DNA of 64,000 nt from Alcanivorax sp. DG881. GTDB taxonomy: Bacteria; Pseudomonadota; Gammaproteobacteria; Pseudomonadales; Alcanivoracaceae. The notes beneath the pieces are model-generated. The model did not search any database, was not told the DNA's origin, and saw nothing but the letters and a program-made list of their open reading frames with translations. How positions within the stretch are numbered: position 1 is the first letter of the stretch; every line of letters starts with the position of its first letter. Below are positions 19,045 through 29,008 of the stretch, piece after piece. The position numbers were made by a program, and so were the translations under genes. The stretch is taken from assembly GCF_000155615.1 (NCBI RefSeq), contig NZ_DS989915.1, forward strand, positions 575,135 through 639,134. Reading direction: 5' to 3'.

Positions 19045-19692
19045 TCAGGGCACGTAAATCCGCACCAGCCCCTTAAGCTTGAAACGCTCGTCGTCGGCCA
19101 GCTTCTGCCGGGTGGCTTCAGCATCGTTTTTGCGAATTTCCGGCCCGACCATAACCCGATGCACCACTTTCCCTTCATGGCTGTCGGTTTGTATGTATGC
19201 CCGATAGCCTGCGTCTTTGAGTTTATCGACCATGCCGCTGGCATTATCCGCATCGGAATAACTGCCCGTCTGGACCACAAACCCGGCCAGCACAGGGCCA
19301 TCAGCGGGGTCGACCTGGGGCGGCGTCACAGGGTCTTCCGGCGGCGGCACTGGCGCATCGTCCTTCACTGGTGCGACCGGTTCCGGCTGCTGCGGAACGG
19401 TTTGCGTGTCCTCGTCGCCATCCTCGTCGCCAAGTTGCTGCTCGGCAGCGTCCTGAATCGCCTCACGGTCAGCCACAATACGCTCGTCCGCCGTGTCCAG
19501 ACGCTCCTGCGGCACTACGGGTTCAACCAGCACGGTTTTGTGTTCCGGCGGCTCGGGAATACGCATATCCAACGCATTGCGCACCTGCTCAGGGGTACGG
19601 AACAGGAACGGAGCCAGTGCGCCGGCCAGAATCAGTAACAGTACAATGCCCACAATGCGCTGACGCGCTCGATTATCCACCGGTTTCTCCAT
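19045..19692 (-). CDS. SPOR domain-containing membrane protein (DedD-like)
   Basis: The 215-residue protein has a short cytoplasmic N-terminus, one membrane helix (about 13-31), a Pro/Glu/Asp-rich periplasmic linker and a C-terminal SPOR domain (about 136-215, starting FVVQTGSYSDADNA). SPOR domains bind denuded glycan strands at the division septum. The position between folC and cvpA is where dedD lies in E. coli and where its SPOR homologue lies in Pseudomonas, so a septal role is likely. Confidence 0.9.
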   Translation of the reverse strand: MEKPVDNRARQRIVGIVLLLILAGALAPFLFRTPEQVRNALDMRIPEPPEHKTVLVEPVVPQERLDTADERIVADREAIQDAAEQQLGDEDGDEDTQTVPQQPEPVAPVKDDAPVPPPEDPVTPPQVDPADGPVLAGFVVQTGSYSDADNASGMVDKLKDAGYRAYIQTDSHEGKVVHRVMVGPEIRKNDAEATRQKLADDERFKLKGLVRIYVP

Positions 19693-19714
19693 TCAGCATT
19701 CACTAGCGCCGCCG

Positions 19715-20947
19715 TTACTGCGCCTGCTCCCGAGCTTCTGCCACGGTATAAAAGGAACCAAAGACGACCACCTGATCCTCACCACCAGCCGCATCCAGCG
19801 CGGCGCGAGTAGCCGCCGCCACACTGGCATATTCCTGGTACTGCGCGGTGTCAGGCAGCCCCTCTCGCAGTCTTGCCGTCGGTGCCGCACGGGGAATCTG
19901 CGGTGCGGCCAGATACCACCGGGTAGCCATGCCGTCGAATAGCCCAATCACTGCATCAACGGGTTTGTCGGCCATCATACCGAACACCAGATGCCGGGTC
20001 CCGGCACAGGCCGGAAGCTGCTGCAGAAAACGCTGTACCGCCGGCAAATTGTGGCCCACATCAAACCAACAGGATACCCCGCCGATGTGCTGCTGCTCGC
20101 AACGCCCAAACAGGCCCAGTTCAGCCACCGCCACCACATCCGCATCGCCGCACTCAATGCCTACCAGAGCCAGCGCCTGACAGGCCGTGGCCAGGTTGTC
20201 TACACCCAGGCGTACCTGCGCGGGCAAACGCAACTGTCGGTTGTCTGACAGAACCAACGCCTCGCCCTGGACATGAAAGTCCCGGCCGGCAAACACCGGG
20301 CTCGACCCCAGCGTTGCGGCCAGCGAAACAAGGTTGTCCGGCCAGTCCATTTCACCAAACACCAGCGGCTTGTCCGCCCGGCCAATGCCGCACTTCTCGG
20401 CAGCGATGGCCTCGCGGGTATCGCCCAGCCAGTCCTGGTGATCAAGCCCTACGGACGTCACCACAGACACGTCGGGTTCAACAATATTGACCGCATCCAG
20501 CCGCCCACCCAGGCCGACTTCCAGCAGGATCAGATCGGCAGTGCTGGCTTTGAACAACCAGAGCGCGGCCAGCGTGGTAAATTCGAAATAGGTGAGCGGC
20601 ACGCCTGCCCTCGCCTGCTCCACCTGGGCAAACGCCGCACATAACTGCACATCGCTGGCCAGGACTTCAGGCAAGCGGACCCGCTCGTTGAACACATGAA
20701 GGTGCGGAGAGGTATACAGGCAGACCTTGCGGCCCTGGCGCTCAGCTAGCGCCGCCATTAAACGTAGCGTGGAACCTTTGCCATTGGTGCCAGCAACAGT
20801 AATCACGGGAACGGAAAAATGCGCCACCGCCAGGCGGGCAGCAACGCCGTGGAGCCGATCCAGGCCCAGTTCGATCTCGGCCGGGTGCATGGCTTCGATG
20901 CGGCGCAGCCACCCGGCCAAGGAATCAGGCAGAGAGGTATCAGTCAT
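19715..20947 (-). CDS. folC: bifunctional dihydrofolate synthase/folylpolyglutamate synthase FolC
   Basis: FolC adds glutamate to dihydropteroate and then to folates, using ATP. The 410-residue Mur-ligase-like protein has the P-loop [10 protein letters not shown] (51-60), the following [14 protein letters not shown] segment and a second domain typical of FolC. Its start overlaps the accD stop by 8 bases, implying translational coupling; accD-folC adjacency is conserved. A 22-base gap leads to the SPOR gene. Confidence 0.96.
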   Translation of the reverse strand: MTDTSLPDSLAGWLRRIEAMHPAEIELGLDRLHGVAARLAVAHFSVPVITVAGTNGKGSTLRLMAALAERQGRKVCLYTSPHLHVFNERVRLPEVLASDVQLCAAFAQVEQARAGVPLTYFEFTTLAALWLFKASTADLILLEVGLGGRLDAVNIVEPDVSVVTSVGLDHQDWLGDTREAIAAEKCGIGRADKPLVFGEMDWPDNLVSLAATLGSSPVFAGRDFHVQGEALVLSDNRQLRLPAQVRLGVDNLATACQALALVGIECGDADVVAVAELGLFGRCEQQHIGGVSCWFDVGHNLPAVQRFLQQLPACAGTRHLVFGMMADKPVDAVIGLFDGMATRWYLAAPQIPRAAPTARLREGLPDTAQYQEYASVAAATRAALDAAGGEDQVVVFGSFYTVAEAREQAQ

Positions 20948-21821
20948 TCAGTGCCAGTGGCGACCAGCCCATCATGTTCGCCAACAAACGATGGAGGGTG
21001 TCACGCATATCATGTCGGGACACGATCATATCGATAGCGCCATGATCCAGCAGGAATTCACTGCGCTGGAAACCTTCCGGCAATTTCTGGCGGACTGTCT
21101 GCTCGATCACGCGGGGGCCGGCAAAACCGATCAGGGCATTGGGCTCTGCCACATTGACATCCCCCAGCATGGCCAGTGACGCAGAAACGCCACCATAAAC
21201 CGGGTCCGTCAGCACGGAGATAAACGGCAAACCGGCCTGGCGCATCTTCTCCAGGGCGGCACTGGTTTTTGCCATCTGCATGAGCGAGAACAGGGCTTCC
21301 TGCATACGCGCCCCGCCACTGGCGGCGAAACACACCAACGGCAGCTTCTGTTCCAGGCACACGTTCACCGCGCGGACAAAACGCTCGCCGACCACGGAGC
21401 CCATGGAGCCGCCCATGAAATTGAATTCAAAAGCACAGGCCACCAGCGGCTCGCCGTGCAACGCCCCTTTCAACACCACCAGAGCGTCTTTTTCCTCAGT
21501 GGCTTTCTGCGCAGCCACCAGACGGTCTTTATACTTCTTGGAGTCCTTGAACTTGAGCCGGTCCACCGGCGCCAGCTCAGCCCCAATTTCCGTTTGCGCG
21601 CCTTCATCCAGAAACAGCTTGAGACGACGGCGAGCATCAATGCGCAAATGGTGATCGCACTTGGGACACACATCCATGTTGCGGTCCAGTTCCGGCCGAT
21701 AGACCACTCCTTCGCAACGCGGACACTTTCGCCACAACCCTTCAGGAATATTGTTGCGCCGGCTTTCCTGGGGGCGACGTACGGCGGGAAGGATTTTTTC
21801 CAGCCAGTTGCTATTGCTCAT
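20940..21821 (-). CDS. accD: acetyl-CoA carboxylase carboxyltransferase beta subunit AccD
   Basis: AccD with AccA transfers CO2 from carboxybiotin to acetyl-CoA, the committed step of fatty acid synthesis. The 293-residue protein has the N-terminal zinc finger C33-x2-C36-x15-C52-x2-C55 and the crotonase-like carboxyltransferase domain with [15 protein letters not shown] and [11 protein letters not shown]. It lies 12 bases after trpA and overlaps folC. accA is not in this window, as usual. Confidence 0.98.
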   Translation of the reverse strand: MSNSNWLEKILPAVRRPQESRRNNIPEGLWRKCPRCEGVVYRPELDRNMDVCPKCDHHLRIDARRRLKLFLDEGAQTEIGAELAPVDRLKFKDSKKYKDRLVAAQKATEEKDALVVLKGALHGEPLVACAFEFNFMGGSMGSVVGERFVRAVNVCLEQKLPLVCFAASGGARMQEALFSLMQMAKTSAALEKMRQAGLPFISVLTDPVYGGVSASLAMLGDVNVAEPNALIGFAGPRVIEQTVRQKLPEGFQRSEFLLDHGAIDMIVSRHDMRDTLHRLLANMMGWSPLALND

Positions 21822-21833
21822 GCAGAGGTCCCG

Positions 21834-22637
21834 TTATTGATCCATGGCGTTACGCATAGCGCTGAGAATACCGCCAACCGCGTCATTAATCGCGTCCGGA
21901 GTATCCTTGTTTTCAGCGATCTGGTTAACCAGGGCACTACCGACAACTACACCATCGGCCACCCGGCTCACCGCCTGCGCAGATTCAGCGTCTTTGATAC
22001 CAAAGCCGACACCAATGGGCAATTGAGCAAGGTTGCGAATTGTTTCAACCCGACTCGCCACTTCATCCACATTCAGGGTGGCGGAGCCGGTAACGCCCTT
22101 CAGGGATACGTAATACAGGTAGCCAGAGCCGGCCTCACCAATCAGCTTGATACGGGCATCCGAGGTGGTGGGGGCCACCAGGAAAATCATGTCCAGGCCA
22201 TGGGCATCCATTACCGGTTTCACCTCCAGGGCCTCTTCCGGTGGCAAATCCACCAGCAGCACGCCATCCACACCCGCATCCGCTGCGGCTTCGGCAAAGG
22301 CTTCGTACCCCATGACTTCCACCGGGTTCAGGTAGCCCATCAGTACCACCGGCGTGTCCGTGTTGGTTTCGCGGAATGCCTTGACCATGGCCAGCACATC
22401 CCGGGTGGAGGTGTTGTGTGCCAGTGCGCGCTCGCAGGCCAGCTGGATCACTGGCCCATCGGCCATGGGGTCGGAAAACGGCACGCCCAGTTCAATGATA
22501 TCCGCCCCAGCATCCACCATGGCATGCATCAACGGCACCGTCACATCCTTGACTGGATCACCGGCCGTCACAAAAGGAATCAGTGCCTTGCGGTTCTGAC
22601 CGTCCAGGCGCTGGAAACAACTTTCAATACGACGCAT
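21834..22637 (-). CDS. trpA: tryptophan synthase alpha subunit TrpA
   Basis: TrpA cleaves indole-3-glycerol phosphate to indole, which is channelled to TrpB. The 267-residue TIM-barrel has the catalytic pair E49 and D60 at the canonical positions ([16 protein letters not shown]). The ATG has AAGGAG 5 bases upstream. Unlike many trpBA pairs, it is separated from trpB by 106 bases that fold into two strong hairpins, so its expression may be set separately. Confidence 0.98.
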   Translation of the reverse strand: MRRIESCFQRLDGQNRKALIPFVTAGDPVKDVTVPLMHAMVDAGADIIELGVPFSDPMADGPVIQLACERALAHNTSTRDVLAMVKAFRETNTDTPVVLMGYLNPVEVMGYEAFAEAAADAGVDGVLLVDLPPEEALEVKPVMDAHGLDMIFLVAPTTSDARIKLIGEAGSGYLYYVSLKGVTGSATLNVDEVASRVETIRNLAQLPIGVGFGIKDAESAQAVSRVADGVVVGSALVNQIAENKDTPDAINDAVGGILSAMRNAMDQ

Positions 22638-22660
22638 TTCTGCTCCTTAAAACAGGTAGT

Positions 22661-22716
22661 GGAAAGCCCAGCGGGCTTTCCGGGCCGGTGTCGTGCTTGA
22701 CCACACGACACCGGCC
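22661..22716 (-). promoter_or_regulatory. tandem hairpins between trpB and trpA
   Basis: Two perfect stems stand back to back: a 13-bp stem (22683-22695 with 22704-22716, 8-base loop) and a 9-bp stem GGAAAGCCC/GGGCTTTCC (22661-22681, 3-base loop). They follow the trpB stop and precede the trpA ribosome-binding site. No T tract follows either, so an RNA-stability or processing element is more likely than a terminator. Confidence 0.6.
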
Positions 22717-22743
22717 GCTATAAGCCAACCGCCTGACATCGAA

Positions 22744-23955
22744 TCAGAATTCGATCCCGTCAATGGCGGCTACGGTCAGAATATCCTTGTCGCCCCGGCC
22801 AGACAGGTTCACCACAATGTTCTGGTCCGGTGACATGGTGGGCGCCAATTTGCGGGCATACGCCAGTGCGTGGGCCGATTCCAGTGCCGGCATAATGCCT
22901 TCCACCTGGGTCAGCTCACGGAATGCCGAGAGGGCTTCCTGGTCGTCTGCAGCCACATAATTCACCCGGCCAATGTCCTTGAGCCAGGAATGTTCGGGAC
23001 CCACACCGGGATAATCCAGACCGGCCGAAACAGAATGCGTCTCGATAATCTGGCCGTTGTCATCTTCCATCAGGTAGGTGCGGTTACCGTGCAGAACGCC
23101 AGGGCGGCCCGCATTCAGCGGCGCAGCATGACGGCCGGTTTCGATCCCGTCACCGGCTGCTTCCACGCCATACATGGCCACATCGTCATCGTTGAGGAAC
23201 GGGTGGAACAGACCAATGGCGTTGGAGCCACCGCCCACGCAGGCCACCAGTGCATCCGGAAGCTGACCGGCTTGCTTCAGGCTTTGCTCGCGGGCTTCAC
23301 GGCCGATAATGCACTGGAAATCACGCACCAACTGCGGGTAAGGATGCGGGCCGGCTACCGTACCGATGATGTAGAAGGTGTCATCCACGTTGGTGACCCA
23401 ATCACGCATGGCTTCGTTCATGGCGTCTTTAAGGGTCCGCGAACCGGAGGTCACCGGAATCACTTCTGCACCCAGCAGCTTCATGCGATAGACGTTGAGC
23501 TTCTGACGCTCCACGTCTTCAGCCCCCATGTAGACCTGACATGTCAGACCCAGGCGAGCCGCGACAGTGGCAGTAGCTACACCGTGCTGGCCAGCCCCGG
23601 TTTCCGCAATTACCCGCGGTTTGCCCATGTGCTTGGCCAACAGCGCCTGGCCGATGGTATTATTCACCTTGTGCGCGCCGGTGTGGTTGAGATCCTCACG
23701 TTTGAGCCAGATCTTTGCGCCACCGAGCTGCTTGGACCATCGCTCTGCCAGGTACAGCGGAGACGGGCGACCCACATAATGGGCCAGGTCGTAGTCGAAA
23801 TCCGCGCGGAACTGCGGATCGTCCTTGAGACGCGCATACATGGCGGTCAGTTCGTCCAAAGCCCCCATCAGGGTTTCGGAAACAAAGCTGCCACCAAATT
23901 GGCCAAAGTGGCCACGCGCGTCAGGAAAAGCAGAAAAATCAGGGCGTTCAGACAC
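22744..23955 (-). CDS. trpB: tryptophan synthase beta subunit TrpB
   Basis: TrpB condenses indole with serine using PLP. The 403-residue protein carries the PLP lysine K96 in HTGAHKVNN, the GGGSNAIG phosphate loop and the family C-terminus. It starts at GTG with GAGGAG 6 bases upstream and overlaps the trpF stop by 8 bases, so trpF-trpB are coupled. Length is normal for TrpB1. Confidence 0.98.
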   Translation of the reverse strand: MSERPDFSAFPDARGHFGQFGGSFVSETLMGALDELTAMYARLKDDPQFRADFDYDLAHYVGRPSPLYLAERWSKQLGGAKIWLKREDLNHTGAHKVNNTIGQALLAKHMGKPRVIAETGAGQHGVATATVAARLGLTCQVYMGAEDVERQKLNVYRMKLLGAEVIPVTSGSRTLKDAMNEAMRDWVTNVDDTFYIIGTVAGPHPYPQLVRDFQCIIGREAREQSLKQAGQLPDALVACVGGGSNAIGLFHPFLNDDDVAMYGVEAAGDGIETGRHAAPLNAGRPGVLHGNRTYLMEDDNGQIIETHSVSAGLDYPGVGPEHSWLKDIGRVNYVAADDQEALSAFRELTQVEGIMPALESAHALAYARKLAPTMSPDQNIVVNLSGRGDKDILTVAAIDGIEF

Positions 23956-24604
23956 CAGCTACTCCTCGTGTTTTGACACTATTGATAAAGGCGCGAATGG
24001 CGGAGGCATCCTTGATGCCGCCACTGCGGCAGCCCTGAACATTCTTCTGTTCAACGCCACCACTCACATCCACCGCCCATGGCCGAACCTGTGTCACAGC
24101 CGCGGCCACATTTTCCGGGTGCAAGCCACCAGCCAGCACCACGGGCAAGGGCAAGTCTTTCGGAACCCTGCTCCAGTTGAAAACTTCGCCGGTGCCGCCT
24201 GGCAGCCCCGGCACATAGCTATCCACCAGTAACCCCGACGCGTTGCGGTACGCCTGCGCGTACTCATGCAAATCCACGTCGTCCTTCATCCGTACCGCCT
24301 TGATCCAGGGGCGCCCGAAACTATCACAGTACTGCGGGTCTTCATTGCCATGGAACTGCACTACATCCACCGGCACGGTGGCCAGCACCCGGTTGATCTG
24401 GTCACGGGGGGCATCCACAAACAGCGCCACCGTGGTAACAAACGGGGGCAGGCTGGCGCAGATCTGTGCCGCGCGGGCCGCAGTCACTACGCGGGGGCTG
24501 GGCCCATAGAAAACCAGACCAATTGCATCGGCACCGGCCTTCGCCGCCGCTTGGGCATCTTCAATTCGGGTAATACCGCAGATTTTGACCCGGGGTATGG
24601 TCAT
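23948..24604 (-). CDS. trpF: phosphoribosylanthranilate isomerase TrpF
   Basis: TrpF catalyses the Amadori rearrangement of phosphoribosylanthranilate in tryptophan synthesis. The start ATG at 24604 (218 residues) is preceded by GGAG at 5 bases and gives the family N-terminus [13 protein letters not shown] with the catalytic C9; the upstream in-frame extension is rejected. The catalytic Asp region near the C-terminus is [12 protein letters not shown]. It lies 74 bases after truA and overlaps trpB. Confidence 0.96.
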   Translation of the reverse strand: MTIPRVKICGITRIEDAQAAAKAGADAIGLVFYGPSPRVVTAARAAQICASLPPFVTTVALFVDAPRDQINRVLATVPVDVVQFHGNEDPQYCDSFGRPWIKAVRMKDDVDLHEYAQAYRNASGLLVDSYVPGLPGGTGEVFNWSRVPKDLPLPVVLAGGLHPENVAAAVTQVRPWAVDVSGGVEQKNVQGCRSGGIKDASAIRAFINSVKTRGVAGV

Positions 24605-24678
24605 GGGTACTCCAGTGTAACAAAAATCAAGGGTTGTAGCGTGTTGCATGAAGCGTGCGGCATATTGCACTTACACCA

Positions 24679-25482
24679 TTATGCCTGAAGGTCATCCGGT
24701 AACCACAGGGGGCCAAGGGGATCTTTCGGCAATGCAAAGCTGTCTGGATACTCGATGTCTACCAGGTACAAGCCAAAGGGCGGTGCCGTAGCGGCCCCTT
24801 TGCGCCGGTCACGGCCCTCCAGCACCTCCCTGGCCCAGTGAGCAGGCCTCTTGCCCGCTCCCACGCTCATCAGCACCCCGGCAATATTACGCACCATGTG
24901 CATCAAGAACGCGTTAGCATGGGCTTCGAGTACGAGCACTTTGCCGTGCTCATAGAGCTCCAGACTGTGCATCGTCTTCAAGGGTGATTTCGCCTGGCAG
25001 TGCACACTGCGGTAGGCAGTGAAGTCATGCTCACCAACCAGATACGCAGCCGCTTCACGCATGGCGGCCACATCCAGCGGTCGATAATTCCAGGTCACCT
25101 GGTTGCGAAACAAGGCCGGCGGGCGGGCATGGTTGTAGATGACATAACGATAACGGCGACTCACTGCGGAAAAGCGCGCATGAAAAGCATCATCCACCGG
25201 CGTTGCCCACCGCACGGTCACGTCCCGCGGCAGATTGGTATTGGCCCCCATGATCCAGCTCTTCATTTCACGGGGGGCCTCCGAGTCAAAATGGACCACC
25301 TGGCCAGTACCGTGCACACCTGCATCCGTTCGCCCCGCACAGACCACGGCCACTGGGTGGTTGGCCACTTTGGATAACGCCGCTTCCAGGCATTCCTGCA
25401 CCGTGCGTACACCTGGTTGCTGCGTCTGCCAGCCACGAAAATCGGTGCCATCGTACTCAATACCCAGCGCAATACGTGTCAT
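24679..25482 (-). CDS. truA: tRNA pseudouridine(38-40) synthase TruA
   Basis: TruA modifies uridines 38-40 of the tRNA anticodon arm. The 267-residue product (ATG at 25482, with GAGGG 4 bases upstream) has the catalytic Asp D53 in the signature CAGRTDAGVHGTGQVV and the N-terminal ALGIEYDGTDFRGWQ. A longer in-frame start exists 42 bases upstream but lacks support. It is the first gene of the ten-gene run down to metZ and lies just downstream of an 18-bp palindrome. Confidence 0.96.
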   Translation of the reverse strand: MTRIALGIEYDGTDFRGWQTQQPGVRTVQECLEAALSKVANHPVAVVCAGRTDAGVHGTGQVVHFDSEAPREMKSWIMGANTNLPRDVTVRWATPVDDAFHARFSAVSRRYRYVIYNHARPPALFRNQVTWNYRPLDVAAMREAAAYLVGEHDFTAYRSVHCQAKSPLKTMHSLELYEHGKVLVLEAHANAFLMHMVRNIAGVLMSVGAGKRPAHWAREVLEGRDRRKGAATAPPFGLYLVDIEYPDSFALPKDPLGPLWLPDDLQA

Positions 25483-25509
25483 GGAACCCTCAGAGATGAG
25501 TTGAGTGAC

Positions 25510-25527
25510 GCGTTGAACGTTCAACGC
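25510..25527. promoter_or_regulatory. perfect 18-bp palindrome upstream of truA
   Basis: GCGTTGAACGTTCAACGC is fully self-complementary and sits 28 bp upstream of the truA start, between the fimV terminator and truA. Its position suits an operator for the truA-trpFBA-accD-folC operon. The cognate regulator is unknown. Confidence 0.5.
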
Positions 25528-25616
25528 AGGAACGCGACCTGAACCTCAGCCGGCCAGGAACTCCCTTCGCTATTCCAGCGCGCCTCGCGTTACCGCTTTT
25601 CACTTTCGACTAAAAC

Positions 25617-25656
25617 AAAAAAAGGGGCGATACCATAAGGCATCGCCCCCTTTTTG
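25617..25656 (-). terminator. Rho-independent terminator of fimV
   Basis: GGGGCGAT (25624-25631) pairs with ATCGCCCC (25642-25649), with extra CC/GG pairing inside the loop. On the minus strand it is followed by seven T, 23 bases past the fimV stop. Five T on the plus side make it partly symmetric. Confidence 0.88.
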
Positions 25657-25672
25657 CCTAGCGAGAGAGGGG

Positions 25673-28600
25673 TTAACCCACCTGACTGAGCAGCTCTCGG
25701 GCTTCGGACTGTTGCTGGTCATTACCCTCAGAAATCACTTCGTTGAGGATATCCTTGGCGCCTTCGTTATCGCCCATGTCGATATAGGCTTTGGCCAGAT
25801 CCAGCTTGGTCGCGTTCTCGTCTGTTTCACCCAGGAAGTCGAAATCATCCTCATCAGCCAGCACATCAGCGCTGGATGGAGCCGGCGTCTCATCCACCGG
25901 AGCGGCGGGCGCAACAGTCGGCTCGATGGACACAGCATCATCCTGCGGCTGCGCATCGCTGACGTCAGCGTCGGCAGCTTCAGGGGCGTCGAAAGACAGG
26001 GTCTGGTCGTCATCGCCCAGCAGGTCTTCCAGGGAGCCATCATCTGCGGCGGCCACTTCGTCCGCGTCGATCTGTGTGTCAGCCACCGGCGTCGCATCTT
26101 CCTGCGGTGCGTCCAGATCCAGCGCGGTGATATCGTCAAGTGACTCTTCCGCCTGGGTGCTTCCACTCAGGGACTTCTCGGCTTCGTCCAGCTCCAGATC
26201 GATATCCAGATCTGACAAGGTGTCATCTTCGAGGGACTGCGGGGCGCTGCCTGTTTCATCAGACAGGTCCAGATCATCCAGCGACAGATCCAGCTCTTCG
26301 TCTGCTGCCGGCTCGGCAGACAGATCATCGAATTCTGCGTTCATTTCATCCAGATTCAGATCACCGAATTCGGTGTCATCTTCCAGAGTCGCGCTGCCCA
26401 CATCATCCAGTTCCAACAGCGAATCAGCAGACATTGACTGCTTGTCTGCGTCAGACATTTGCGGTTCTTTTGCCGCGTCATCTTCGCTGTCGAAATCCAG
26501 GCTGAAATCATCATCCTGCGCATTAGCAGAAGAAGACGATGTTTCGCTGTCCGCATTCAGCATGACGGTAGCGTCTTCGTTGTCTGCCTCGGCAGAATTC
26601 AGCTCAAAATCGAAATCCGCCAACTCGTCCGTGCTTTCCGGCTCCAGAGACGGCGCTTCCGCCTCAATGGTCGGCGCGCTGGTTGACTCGTTCCCCAGAT
26701 CAGAAGACAGGCCCATCTCCAGATCATCCAGAGACAGCTCGTCATCATCCTGAGCCGCTGCCGGCGCTGTCGCACCGCCCAAACGGGCAATGGCCGCATC
26801 CACATCGGCACCGGTGCCGGCATAGGTGGTTGCCTGCTGCTGGAATGCCGCGTCGTCACCCATTTCTTTCAGCAGTTCCAGCAGACGCACTTTCAAGTCT
26901 GCCCGTTCTGGTGATTTATTGATTTCGTTGCGCAGGAAGTCAACCGCTTGCGGATAGCGGCCGTAGGCCACATACACTTCCACATCTTCCAGCGGATCCT
27001 GGCTACCGCCCTGCCCTTGTACCGGGGCCGCATCGTCAGCGTCATCATCAACGGCAGCAACGGTCGGTGCGTTATCATCATCCAGGTTCAGGCCAAATTC
27101 ATCGTCCTGCTGGTCGTCAACATCATCAAACAGCGGACCATCCAGATCATCATTGTCATCTTTCTTCTTGCCGCGCAGCAGCAGGGCAATCAGCAGCAAA
27201 ATGGCCAGCAAACCCAGCGCGATGTACAGCAGGTTTTCCATGATCAGATCGACAATGCCGCCACTCTGGGCAACCGGCGGCTGGGCAGGCGCCACTGGCT
27301 CAGGCTTGGACACCGGCTCTACCGGTTTAACCGCGCTGTCCGCCGCAACCTCTTTGTCACCGGCACTGTCAGCAGCACTCTGTGAACCTTCTGCGTCACC
27401 GGCATCGGTTACACCACCCTGCTCCGCTGCTTCTTCGTCGGAGCTTTCCAGAACAGCAACGTCATCGCCTGCGGCCTGCGTATCGTCTTCCTGAATCCCA
27501 TCAGCAGCGGCAATAGACTCTTTCGCTTCATCATCACCCGCCGCATCGTCAGCGTCCGCAGAGAGCTCAGGCTCAGCGGGCTCTTCCATCAACGGATCAT
27601 TGTCCGGGGAGGCCACGCCCTGCTCTTCGCGCAATTGACGCAGCTCTTCCTGCAGCTGGGTAATCTGGTCATTACGCAGCTGCAGCAGCTCTTCGCTGGT
27701 GGAGTTCTGCGCTTCCAGATCGCTCAGCCGGGATTTCAGTTCGGAATTTTCACGGTCCAGACGATCCAGGCTCTCATCGCGAATCGCCAGTTCGTTCTCA
27801 AGCACCGCCGTATTCGCGCTACCTTGCTCGTCAGAACCAGTGCTGTCGCCATCATCCACACCGGCAGTGGATTCCGGAGCCACCAGTTTCACTTCACCAC
27901 GGGTTGGAGCCTCAGGCTCATCATCGCTGTCAGCCACTTGGCGGGAACCATCAATCTGGGCCCGCTGCGGGGTTTGGATGCCACGCTTTTCCAGCATGTC
28001 ACGCCATTGGCGGTTCTGGTCTGCCACTTCCACAATGGCGGAACGGGTAGAGATGTTGCGCACTTCCTGCTCGTTAGGAATACGCAGAACCGTGCCCTCA
28101 CGCACCAGGTTCACGTTGTTGTTGATGAAGGCATCCGGATTCATTTCCTGAATCGCCACCAGCATCTGTTGCACCGATACACTGTTTGAGGGGCGATTGT
28201 TCAGGGCAATCTGCCACATGGTATCGCTGGAACGTACGGTATAACGGCTGCGGGGACCGCTATCGGCCACGGCCGGGGCAGACTGGACCTGCTGAGGTTC
28301 CGATTCGATGGCGGGCTCAGGGGTACTGTCAGGCTGGGAGGTTGGCGTTGGCGCAGGCGCGGGTGCCGGCGCAGGGGTCGGTTCGCTGCGCGTCACCGGC
28401 TGAGGGACACGACTGATGGTCGGCGCAGCGGTCACGGCGCTATCGGCAAAGCTGGGCGGGTCCAGCAATACCGTGTATTCGCGCATCAATCGGCCTGTGG
28501 GCCACAGGAATTCAACCAGGAAGTTCAGGTAAGGCTCACGCACCGGCTGGTCCGTAGAAATATGCAGTTGGGCTTTGTCACCCTCCTGAAGCTCTACAGA

Positions 28601-28843
28601 AAATGCCAGACGATTGAGGAAATAGCTGCGATCAACGCCAGCAGCATCGAATTCTGACTGGGGCGCCAGATTCACCAGAATTTCTTCTGCAGACAGGTCA
28701 CCGACCTCGTGCAGAGAGACATCCATATCCAGGGGCTGGTTCAAATAGGAATTAAGCTGGTATTCCCCTACCCCCAATGCTGCCGCTACGCCAGGCGCCA
28801 TCATCGCCACAGCTGTTAAGCCAAACCCAAGTTTTCGAAGCAT
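25673..28843 (-). CDS. fimV: pilus assembly/polar organiser protein FimV
   Basis: FimV is a peptidoglycan-binding inner-membrane protein needed for type IV pili and twitching; in Pseudomonas it organises polar components and cAMP signalling. The 1056-residue product has a signal peptide (1-22), an N-terminal FimV domain, a Pro/Ala linker (about 150-195), a LysM domain (200-257), a coiled-coil with Gln/Leu repeats (about 335-400) and a membrane helix near 536-557. A very acidic cytoplasmic half follows, ending in the conserved C-terminal TPR-like FimV domain (last 45-50 residues, TKLDLAKAYIDMGDNEGAK). Position between usg and truA is conserved. Confidence 0.96.
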   Translation of the reverse strand: MLRKLGFGLTAVAMMAPGVAAALGVGEYQLNSYLNQPLDMDVSLHEVGDLSAEEILVNLAPQSEFDAAGVDRSYFLNRLAFSVELQEGDKAQLHISTDQPVREPYLNFLVEFLWPTGRLMREYTVLLDPPSFADSAVTAAPTISRVPQPVTRSEPTPAPAPAPAPTPTSQPDSTPEPAIESEPQQVQSAPAVADSGPRSRYTVRSSDTMWQIALNNRPSNSVSVQQMLVAIQEMNPDAFINNNVNLVREGTVLRIPNEQEVRNISTRSAIVEVADQNRQWRDMLEKRGIQTPQRAQIDGSRQVADSDDEPEAPTRGEVKLVAPESTAGVDDGDSTGSDEQGSANTAVLENELAIRDESLDRLDRENSELKSRLSDLEAQNSTSEELLQLRNDQITQLQEELRQLREEQGVASPDNDPLMEEPAEPELSADADDAAGDDEAKESIAAADGIQEDDTQAAGDDVAVLESSDEEAAEQGGVTDAGDAEGSQSAADSAGDKEVAADSAVKPVEPVSKPEPVAPAQPPVAQSGGIVDLIMENLLYIALGLLAILLLIALLLRGKKKDDNDDLDGPLFDDVDDQQDDEFGLNLDDDNAPTVAAVDDDADDAAPVQGQGGSQDPLEDVEVYVAYGRYPQAVDFLRNEINKSPERADLKVRLLELLKEMGDDAAFQQQATTYAGTGADVDAAIARLGGATAPAAAQDDDELSLDDLEMGLSSDLGNESTSAPTIEAEAPSLEPESTDELADFDFELNSAEADNEDATVMLNADSETSSSSANAQDDDFSLDFDSEDDAAKEPQMSDADKQSMSADSLLELDDVGSATLEDDTEFGDLNLDEMNAEFDDLSAEPAADEELDLSLDDLDLSDETGSAPQSLEDDTLSDLDIDLELDEAEKSLSGSTQAEESLDDITALDLDAPQEDATPVADTQIDADEVAAADDGSLEDLLGDDDQTLSFDAPEAADADVSDAQPQDDAVSIEPTVAPAAPVDETPAPSSADVLADEDDFDFLGETDENATKLDLAKAYIDMGDNEGAKDILNEVISEGNDQQQSEARELLSQVG

Positions 28844-29008
28844 GGTCGAACCCTTTATTTATTATGTTTCCCGCGCTCAGCCCGATCCCGCGGGCCTTAC
28901 GGATGTACCCGTGGCGGCAAGCTGTCCTATATGACGCCGTTCACACATTCTGCCTCAGGCCAGAGACAAAACCTAGAAACCGCGTCACATAATGTCAGTA
29001 AGTATCCA

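Noticed and set aside
24605-24678. Possible trp leader peptide or attenuator before trpF
   Set aside because: No run of Trp codons or terminator-like stem was found in this gap.
25791-26753. 320-codon Ser-rich frame opposite fimV
   Set aside because: Results from the Asp/Glu codon-rich acidic half of fimV read backwards.
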